Below, piece after piece: positions 57,908-64,000 of a stretch of DNA of 64,000 nt; the stretch's first letter is position 1; every line of letters starts with the position of its first letter. Position numbers and translations under genes: made by a program. This stretch comes from Motiliproteus sp. SC1-56 (lineage in GTDB: Bacteria; Pseudomonadota; Gammaproteobacteria; Pseudomonadales; Balneatricaceae): the NCBI RefSeq assembly GCF_017309075.1, contig NZ_JAEMGS010000008.1, forward strand, positions 124,001 to 188,000. The letters run 5' to 3'. The notes under the pieces were generated by a model that searched no databases, was not told the origin of the DNA, and saw only the letters and a program-made list of their open reading frames with translations.

Positions 57908-58345
57908 TCAGCCCTGCTCGGCTGCGCGGCTCTGCAAAAAGTGGTCGATTCCGGCCTGGGCGCAGAGCATGTCCTGCTGCGGCGTGCCGGAGCTAATCCC
58001 GATTCCTCCCACCACCTCACCGTCGACCGCCACCGGCAACCCACCGCCGACCACGCACAGGCGTCCGCCGATGGCGGTATGAATACCGAACACCAGACTG
58101 CCCGGGACGCAGACTTCGTTGTACTCGTGGGTCGCCTTGCGCGCCGCCGCCGCGGTAAAGGCCTTGTCCTGGGCAATGGTCACGCTGGTGACTTTGCCCC
58201 CATCCATCCGTTCAAAGGCCACCAACGCCCCCGACTCGTCGGTGATGGCGATACACATCGGCACCCCGATCTCAACGGCCTTGTTGCGCGCCCCTTCGAT
58301 CAGGCACTGGGCCTCTCGCTGGTTCAAGCGGTTAATCGATAGCAT
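57908..58345 (-). CDS. glcG: GlcG/HbpS family protein
   Basis: This 145-residue protein is a single GlcG (DUF336, HbpS-like) domain: IAITDESGALVAFERMDG, DKAFTAAAARK and GGLPVAVDGEVVGGIGISSGT. GlcG is encoded in glc operons, but its biochemical role is not established; HbpS relatives bind heme. It lies between glcB and glcD. Confidence 0.92.
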   Translation of the reverse strand: MLSINRLNQREAQCLIEGARNKAVEIGVPMCIAITDESGALVAFERMDGGKVTSVTIAQDKAFTAAAARKATHEYNEVCVPGSLVFGIHTAIGGRLCVVGGGLPVAVDGEVVGGIGISSGTPQQDMLCAQAGIDHFLQSRAAEQG

Positions 58346-58417
58346 TCGACGACTCCCGGAAAAGGCCCCTGCCCAGACGGCCGGGGCGGTTAATGGATCA
58401 AGCCAACCCCTGTTGCA

Positions 58418-60604
58418 TTAGAGCCGGTTACGCGCTTTAACCTCGCGCCGCCTTGCATGCAGCACAGGCTCGGTGTAGCCGTTGGGCTGCTGGCAGCCTT
58501 TGAAAATCAGATCGCAGGCCGCCTGGAACGCCACCGAATTATCAAAGTCGGGGGCCATGCGGCGGTAGTCGGGGTCGCCCGCATTCTGCACGTCCACCAC
58601 CGAAGCCATGCGTTTCAAGGTTTCCATCACCTGATCATCGGTACAGATGCCATGGTGCAGCCAGTTGGCCAGGTGCTGACTTGAAATGCGCAGGGTGGCG
58701 CGGTCCTCCATCAGCTCCACGTTGTTGATATCAGGCACCTTCGAGCAGCCGATTCCCTGTTCGACCCAGCGCACCACGTAACCCAGCAGTCCCTGAATGT
58801 TGTTGTCGAGCTCCGCCTGAATCTGCTGCGCGCTGAGGGGCTGGTCACCCAGCAGGGGCGGCGTCAGGAGCGGCTCTAGCGGCACGCGCTCACGGAAGGC
58901 CAGTTCCGTCTGCCGCTGAGCGACATTGAGCTGATGGTAGTGGGTAGCGTGCAGGGTAGCCGCCGTTGGCGAGGGCACCCAGGCGCAGTTGGCCCCTGCT
59001 CGAGGATGTGCCAGTTTGCTGTCCAGCATCTCGCGCATCTCCTCGGGCTTGGGCCACATCCCCTTGCCGATCTGGGCCACCCCCTTGAGGCCGCACTCCA
59101 GGCCGATATCGACGTTACGATCCTCGTAGGCGGCGATCCATGGCTGGCCCTTGATCGCCTCTTTGGGCAGCACCGGGCCTGCCTCCATGCTGGTGTGGAT
59201 CTCATCCCCGGTGCGGTCAAGAAAGCCGGTGTTGATAAACACCAGGCGGTCCTTAACGGCTCGAATACAGGCTTTCAGATTGACCGAGGTGCGCCGTTCT
59301 TCGTCCATCACCCCGACCTTGAGGGTGTTGGGGGCAAGACCCAGCAGCTGCTCAACGCGGGCAAAGAGCTCGTCGGTAAAGGCCACTTCGTCCGGACCGT
59401 GCATCTTGGGTTTGACGATGTAAACGCTGCCCCGGCGGCTGTTGCGGTAGGCACCGTTACCCTTTAAATCGTGGATGGCGCAAAGACTGGTGACCAAGGC
59501 GTCCAGGAAACCTTCGGGTATCTCGGCGCCCTCGGCATCCAGTATGGCGTCGGTGGTCATCAGGTGACCGACGTTACGCACTAGCAAAAGACTGCGACCG
59601 TGCAGCGTCAGCGACTCGCCGTTGGCGGCGGTGTAACTGCGGTCGCCATGCAGGCGGCGCGTCAGGTTCTTGCCGTTTTTGACGAAGGTTTCCTCGAGGG
59701 TTCCTTTCATCAGCCCCAGCCAGTTGCGATACACCAGCACCTTGTCGGCGGCGTCCACCGCGGTGACCGAGTCCTCGCAGTCGAGGATGGTGCTCAGCGC
59801 CGCCTCAAGAATCACGTCCTTTACCCCGGAGGGGTTGTCGGCGCCGATGGGGTGGCTGCGGTCGATCTGCAACTCGATATGCAGTCCCTGGTTACGCAAC
59901 AAGATGGCCAGACAACCGCCGGTTTCGCTGAAGCCGATAAACTGCTGGGGCTGCTGCAAGCCGGTGCTGCGACCATCTGCCAACTGAATCGTCAGGCTGT
60001 GCTGGCCTTTATGGCTCTGCACCCGGTATTCGGTAACCTCCTGGTGAGAGCCCTCAGCCAACGGCGCGGACCGGTCCAGAAAATCAGCCGCCCACGCCAC
60101 CACTTTTGCCCCGCGGCGCGGGTTGAAAGCGCCGCCTTTTTCGCAGCCGTCTGCCTCATCGATCACGTTGGTGCCGTAGAGGGCATCATACAGACTGCCC
60201 CAGCGCGCGTTGGCGGCGTTGAGGGCAAAGCGGGCGTTGTTGACCGGCACCACCAGCTGGGGGCCGGCGATCCGGGCGATCTCGTCATCCACGTTGCGGG
60301 TGCCGAGGGTGAAGTCCTCCCCCTCCGCCACCAGGTAGCCGATCTCCTCGAGAAAGGCCTTGTAACGCGGCATGTCGAGGGGCTCGCCCTTGTGCGCGCG
60401 GTACCACTCGTCCAGCCGCTCCTGCATCCGGTCCCGGGTCTGCAGCAGGGCCCGGTTTCTGGGCCCCAGCTGATTGACGATGGCCTCAAACCCCGCCCAG
60501 AGCCGCTCCGGCGCGACGCCGGTTCCAGGCAGGATCTCATCGGTAATAAGGTCATAGAGCGCGGTGTCGATTTGCAGCCCGCCTTTGTTAACGCGTGCGT
60601 TCAT
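58418..60604 (-). CDS. glcB: Malate synthase G
   Basis: This 728-residue monomeric enzyme condenses glyoxylate with acetyl-CoA to malate, the usual fate of glycolate-derived glyoxylate. [17 protein letters not shown], the [20 protein letters not shown] arginine region and [17 protein letters not shown] are active-site blocks of isoform G. The length is normal. It starts the enzyme part of the operon, about 80 bases after dctM. Confidence 0.97.
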   Translation of the reverse strand: MNARVNKGGLQIDTALYDLITDEILPGTGVAPERLWAGFEAIVNQLGPRNRALLQTRDRMQERLDEWYRAHKGEPLDMPRYKAFLEEIGYLVAEGEDFTLGTRNVDDEIARIAGPQLVVPVNNARFALNAANARWGSLYDALYGTNVIDEADGCEKGGAFNPRRGAKVVAWAADFLDRSAPLAEGSHQEVTEYRVQSHKGQHSLTIQLADGRSTGLQQPQQFIGFSETGGCLAILLRNQGLHIELQIDRSHPIGADNPSGVKDVILEAALSTILDCEDSVTAVDAADKVLVYRNWLGLMKGTLEETFVKNGKNLTRRLHGDRSYTAANGESLTLHGRSLLLVRNVGHLMTTDAILDAEGAEIPEGFLDALVTSLCAIHDLKGNGAYRNSRRGSVYIVKPKMHGPDEVAFTDELFARVEQLLGLAPNTLKVGVMDEERRTSVNLKACIRAVKDRLVFINTGFLDRTGDEIHTSMEAGPVLPKEAIKGQPWIAAYEDRNVDIGLECGLKGVAQIGKGMWPKPEEMREMLDSKLAHPRAGANCAWVPSPTAATLHATHYHQLNVAQRQTELAFRERVPLEPLLTPPLLGDQPLSAQQIQAELDNNIQGLLGYVVRWVEQGIGCSKVPDINNVELMEDRATLRISSQHLANWLHHGICTDDQVMETLKRMASVVDVQNAGDPDYRRMAPDFDNSVAFQAACDLIFKGCQQPNGYTEPVLHARRREVKARNRL

Positions 60605-60685
60605 AGAATTCTCTCGACTTGGTAAAAAGTTCGGTGATTAACGTCCGTATCAACGGTGCCTACGCGAAAGGAGCGGCGACCGCCG

Positions 60686-62236
60686 CTAGCCATACACCAT
60701 GTTCGGCAGCCAGGTGACGATGGCGGGGAACAGGATGCAGAGCAGCAATCCAACGGCCTGCAGCGCCAGGAACACCAGGGACGAGCGGAAGATGGTGGCC
60801 ATGCTGATGTCCGGCGGACAGACGCCGCGGATGTAGAACAGGGCGTATCCGAACGGCGGGCTGAGGAAGGACATCTGCATATTCACCAGGTAGAGCACCC
60901 CGAACCAGAGCACCACGTCTTCGCCGGGCACCGCGGGCAGGCCGAACAGCCCCTCAAAACTGAGCGCCTTGACGATGGGAATAAAGATCGGCACGGCCAG
61001 CAGCAGAATACCCACCCAGTCCAGGAACATGCCAAGGATCACCAGCAACACCATCAGCAGGAACAGGATGCCGTAGGCGGACATGCCGGTGCCGAGAATG
61101 GTTTCGGTGATAAAGTCCTGCCCACCCTGAAGGATGTAGAAGCCCACGAACACCGAGGCGCCGAACATGATCCACAGCACCATCGCGGTGGCCTTGGCGG
61201 TGGTCACCGAGGCGTCCTTCAGACTGGCGATGGAGAAGGCGCCGTGCTTCCAGGCCACCAGCATCGCCCCGAAGGAGCCGATACCTGCCGCTTCCACCGG
61301 CGTGGCGATACCGCCGAACAGCAGTCCGAGGACCAGCATCACCAGGATCAGCGGCGCGATCAGGTCCTTGAGCAGCAGGATCTTCTCCTTCAGCGAGATG
61401 CGCTCATCCGGCGGCACCGGCGGCCCGATCTCTGGGTTGAGTTTGGCCCGGATCAACACGTAGGTGACATACATGCCGGAGAGCATCAGCCCCGGCACCA
61501 CAGCCCCGAGATAAAGCTCACCCACCGACTGCTGGGCGACCACCGCGTAAAGGATCGCGAGAATGGAAGGGGGAATGAGGATGCCGAGGGTGCCGCCTGC
61601 CATGATGGAGCCGAGGGCAATCTGGTGATCGTAGCCACGCTTGAGCATGGCCGGCAGAGCGATGATCCCCATGGTGACTACCGCAGCCCCGATGACCCCT
61701 ACCATGGCCGCCAGGATGGTGGACGCCAGGATGGTGGCCGTGGCCAGCCCTCCACTGAGGCCGCCCATCCACTTGTAGACAACGTTGAACATCTCTTCGA
61801 TCAACCCCGCCCGCTCCAGCATCGAGGCCATGAAGATAAACAGCGGAATCGCGGCCAGATCGGAGTTGGTCATCATCGGGAAAATACGCCCGGGGATGAT
61901 GTTGAGCATATTGGCATCGCCCACCAGATAGACGTACATCACCCCCAGCCCGCCGGTGACAAACGCCAGGGGCAACCCCATCATCAGCACCACCAGAAGG
62001 GAGCCGAACATCAGGTAGGTCAGCGGGGCGATTTCAAGGTGGGACAGACTGCCCGCCAGGCGAAAAAGGAAGTAGTCATCTTCGTAGGGGTCGTAAAAGA
62101 CCGCGTTGATAAACTCGACCCCGATCACCAGGGCAAAGCCCAGGGTCGCCAGCACCATCAGCCAGCTACCCAGTTTTCCGGAAGGGGAGGCGGATACGGG
62201 AAGCGATGCCCCGCTCTCAAGTGTTTTGGGAGTCAT
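60686..62236 (-). CDS. dctM: TRAP transporter large membrane subunit (DctM-type)
   Basis: This 516-residue polytopic ion-transporter subunit has over twelve hydrophobic segments. GIIALPAMLKRGYDHQIALGSIMAGGTLGILIPPS is the DctM signature region, and the long cytoplasmic loop after PEIGPPVPPDE fits the mannitol/lactate-type subgroup. It works with DctQ and DctP in sodium-driven uptake. Its ATG overlaps the dctQ stop (ATGA). Confidence 0.95.
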   Translation of the reverse strand: MTPKTLESGASLPVSASPSGKLGSWLMVLATLGFALVIGVEFINAVFYDPYEDDYFLFRLAGSLSHLEIAPLTYLMFGSLLVVLMMGLPLAFVTGGLGVMYVYLVGDANMLNIIPGRIFPMMTNSDLAAIPLFIFMASMLERAGLIEEMFNVVYKWMGGLSGGLATATILASTILAAMVGVIGAAVVTMGIIALPAMLKRGYDHQIALGSIMAGGTLGILIPPSILAILYAVVAQQSVGELYLGAVVPGLMLSGMYVTYVLIRAKLNPEIGPPVPPDERISLKEKILLLKDLIAPLILVMLVLGLLFGGIATPVEAAGIGSFGAMLVAWKHGAFSIASLKDASVTTAKATAMVLWIMFGASVFVGFYILQGGQDFITETILGTGMSAYGILFLLMVLLVILGMFLDWVGILLLAVPIFIPIVKALSFEGLFGLPAVPGEDVVLWFGVLYLVNMQMSFLSPPFGYALFYIRGVCPPDISMATIFRSSLVFLALQAVGLLLCILFPAIVTWLPNMVYG

Positions 62237-62928
62237 TGCACATCCTCACGGCCCATACGGATATAGAGCTGAACATCTTTGATCAGCTTGGAGACGCCGG
62301 CCATCAGGATCAGCACCGCACCCAGCAGCATCATCCCTTTCACCGGCCAGTACTGAATGCCCCAGGTTTCCACCGTGGTTTCGCTCATGGCATAGGCATT
62401 CTCAAAGAAGATCCAGGAGGTGCCCACCAGGGCGATGGCAAAGATGAAAAAGAACATCGAGGTAAAAATATCCATACCCACCCGCCCCCGTTTCGGCAGC
62501 AGGTTGTAGATCACATCCACCCGCACATGCGCCCCGTGCAGCAAAGCGAAACCGCCCGCCAGCAGGTACTGCATTCCCAGTAGCAGGAAGGAGGCTTCAT
62601 GCACCCAGATGGTGGGCATGTTGAACAGGTAACGCATCACCACTTCGAAGAAGTAGAAACAGACGGCGTTGACGGTCCAGAACGCCACGAACACCCCCGA
62701 GCGCTCGCTGATCCAGTCCAGCACCCGGGTCAGCCCGTTACCCGGCGGCGGAGCCGTCGAATCGGCGTCCTCAGAGTGAGCGTTGTCGGAGCCGGGCGAG
62801 ATCGCCTCTCCTTTCTCCCGTGTCGCCGCGCGCCGGTCCAGGGCCATCATGATCAGCGGCATGACCGCCAGCCAGCCCCAGTACAGCCAGTGCGGCATCA
62901 CAAAGCCGAAGCCTTCCAAGTCAGACAT
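62233..62928 (-). CDS. dctQ: TRAP transporter small membrane subunit (DctQ-type)
   Basis: This 231-residue protein has an N-terminal hydrophobic segment and a polar, acidic linker (about residues 35-65), then the usual four DctQ helices with VVMRYLFNMPTIWVHEAS and GGFALLHGAHVRVDVIY. The protein is longer than the minimal DctQ because of the extra N-terminal helix, a feature of its subgroup. It bridges DctM and DctP. Confidence 0.93.
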   Translation of the reverse strand: MSDLEGFGFVMPHWLYWGWLAVMPLIMMALDRRAATREKGEAISPGSDNAHSEDADSTAPPPGNGLTRVLDWISERSGVFVAFWTVNAVCFYFFEVVMRYLFNMPTIWVHEASFLLLGMQYLLAGGFALLHGAHVRVDVIYNLLPKRGRVGMDIFTSMFFFIFAIALVGTSWIFFENAYAMSETTVETWGIQYWPVKGMMLLGAVLILMAGVSKLIKDVQLYIRMGREDVQ

Positions 62929-62984
62929 GGTGAATTACCTCGTTCGATCAAGGGGGAGGAACGCCCTCCCCCGACTGCACAACG

Positions 62985-64000
62985 CTACTCGAGCCCTTTA
63001 ACATCCTCGGGCGACAGGTAGCCCACCAGGTCGTTCATCATGTACTTGAGGTGAATATCGAAAATCGCGCGGGCATCCTTGTCCTTGTTGGCCCACTTGA
63101 ACCAGACCGGCAGCGCCGCCTGGCGGAACTTTTCAACATCCTCCTGGCTGAGACGGGAAATCTGGCTGCCCGACTCCTTGAACTTCTCCAGGGCCTCGAT
63201 GTTGCGCTTCTGAATGGTAAGGAAGTGCTGCTGCGAATAGTTGCGCACCTCCTGCTCCACGATCTTCTGCACCCGCGGCGACAGGTTGTTCCAGGCCCGC
63301 AGGTTCACGGTCAGGTCCATCAGGTCCACCGGCTGGTAAATGGACATCACCCCGGGCGGGCCGAACAGGATGTTGTTGGTCACCTGGCCGAAACCGAGCT
63401 CCCAGTTCACCGCCGGACCGACGTAGTCCGCGGCGTCGATGGTGCCCTTTTCCAGCGCCGGGAAGATATCGGAGCCCGGCAGGCTCACGGTGGAGACGCC
63501 GAACTTCTGGAACACCTCCGCCACCATTCCGCCCGGCAGGCGGATCTTCATACCTTTCAGGTCGTCGAGGCTGTTAACCGGTTTCTTGGAGTGGATGATA
63601 TTGGCGTCGTGATGGATCGGGCCGACGTAGAACAGGCCCAGTTTTTTGTAGATTTCGCGGGTCTTCTCCAGCATCCCCATGGCGTAGAACATGGTGTCCC
63701 ACTGGTGAGGCTGATCAGGCCCGGCGGGATAAGACGACAAGAAGACCGACGCCGGGATCTTGCCGGACCAGTAAAGGGTGAAGGGGTTCATCCCCTGCAG
63801 CACCCCATTGCGCACCGCGTCGAACAGGGCGTTGTTGTCGGCCGCCACCGACTTGGCCGGAAACGGCTTGATAATCAGCTCCCCGCCGGTCTTTTCCTCC
63901 ATGCTCTTGGCCCACTCCTCGAACAGGGAGTAGCCGACGGTTCCGGCATCCCAGACCGACTGCACTTTCCAGGTCTGGGTTTTGGCCGCCTGGGCCGAGG
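62985..64000 (-). CDS. dctP: TRAP transporter solute-binding protein (DctP-type), 5' end beyond window
   Basis: The frame is open to the right edge. The visible start of the protein, SAQAAKTQTWKVQSVWDAG, is the end of a signal peptide and the first mature strand, so only the leader is missing. The IRLPGGMVAEVFQKFG segment carries the conserved arginine that binds a carboxylate, and the ADYVGPAVNWELGF region matches TakP/lactate-type binding proteins. Ligands of that group are 2-keto and 2-hydroxy acids; glycolate is inferred from the glc genes downstream. Confidence 0.92.
   Translation of the reverse strand, partial: SAQAAKTQTWKVQSVWDAGTVGYSLFEEWAKSMEEKTGGELIIKPFPAKSVAADNNALFDAVRNGVLQGMNPFTLYWSGKIPASVFLSSYPAGPDQPHQWDTMFYAMGMLEKTREIYKKLGLFYVGPIHHDANIIHSKKPVNSLDDLKGMKIRLPGGMVAEVFQKFGVSTVSLPGSDIFPALEKGTIDAADYVGPAVNWELGFGQVTNNILFGPPGVMSIYQPVDLMDLTVNLRAWNNLSPRVQKIVEQEVRNYSQQHFLTIQKRNIEALEKFKESGSQISRLSQEDVEKFRQAALPVWFKWANKDKDARAIFDIHLKYMMNDLVGYLSPEDVKGLE

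Noticed and set aside
60656-62266. Long plus-strand open frame opposite dctM, rich in His and Gln
   Set aside because: It is the complement of a strongly conserved membrane-protein gene in GC-rich DNA. Its composition is that of an antisense shadow and it has no family features. The same applies to many long open frames opposite glcB, mraY, ftsW and murC.

Overview
The window is a GC-rich stretch of a gammaproteobacterial chromosome, most likely from a marine Pseudomonadales/Oceanospirillales-type organism. The evidence is the gene order (rplM-rpsI, petABC, sspAB, dolP-diaA-yraN-lpoA, rsmI, rnpB, mraZ...lpxC, secA, argJ, Nudix-ThiE), which matches the Pseudomonas-like arrangement, together with diaminopimelate-type murein synthesis, a type IV pilus locus and a glycolate operon coupled to a TRAP transporter. 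The genes are almost wall to wall. I see no insertion sequence, prophage, CRISPR array or rRNA operon.

Left part (1-11850): an FtsX-type ABC exporter operon (permease cut by the window edge, its ATPase and a DJ-1/PfpI protein) is divergent from a small Mrr-like protein whose promoter carries a perfect FNR/Anr box. Then come a short acidic protein, a divergent EF-G-like GTPase, two tandem paralogous membrane proteins that are each internally duplicated, a gamma-glutamylcyclotransferase-like protein, an OsmC-family protein and trpGDC without trpE.

Middle (11900-24800): pilA is divergent from pilBCD-coaE-yacG. On the other strand lie a Nudix-ThiE fusion, argJ and secA, followed by lpxC, which ends at a strong terminator.

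The complete dcw cell-division and wall cluster (22606-40346) runs on the minus strand as mraZ-rsmH-ftsL-ftsI-murE-murF-mraY-murD-ftsW-murG-murC-ddlB-ftsQ-ftsA-ftsZ-lpxC. It has a recognisable MraZ operator over its promoter, and many genes overlap by 1-14 bases, as expected for translational coupling. Upstream are rnpB and rsmI, and divergently lpoA-yraN-diaA-dolP.

Right part (45300-64000): sspB, sspA, petABC, rplM-rpsI, zapE, lrgAB-like genes, a UPF0016/GDT1 cation exporter, a tRNA-Pro, then glcB-glcG-glcDEF preceded by a DctPQM TRAP transporter whose binding protein runs off the right edge. The arrangement suggests uptake of a small 2-hydroxy acid (probably glycolate), oxidation to glyoxylate and condensation to malate.

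Most of the window is conserved housekeeping. The least explained parts are the tandem YEALPY-motif membrane proteins (6920-7849), the FNR-box-controlled Mrr-like protein (3670-4194) and the aberrant EF-G paralogue.
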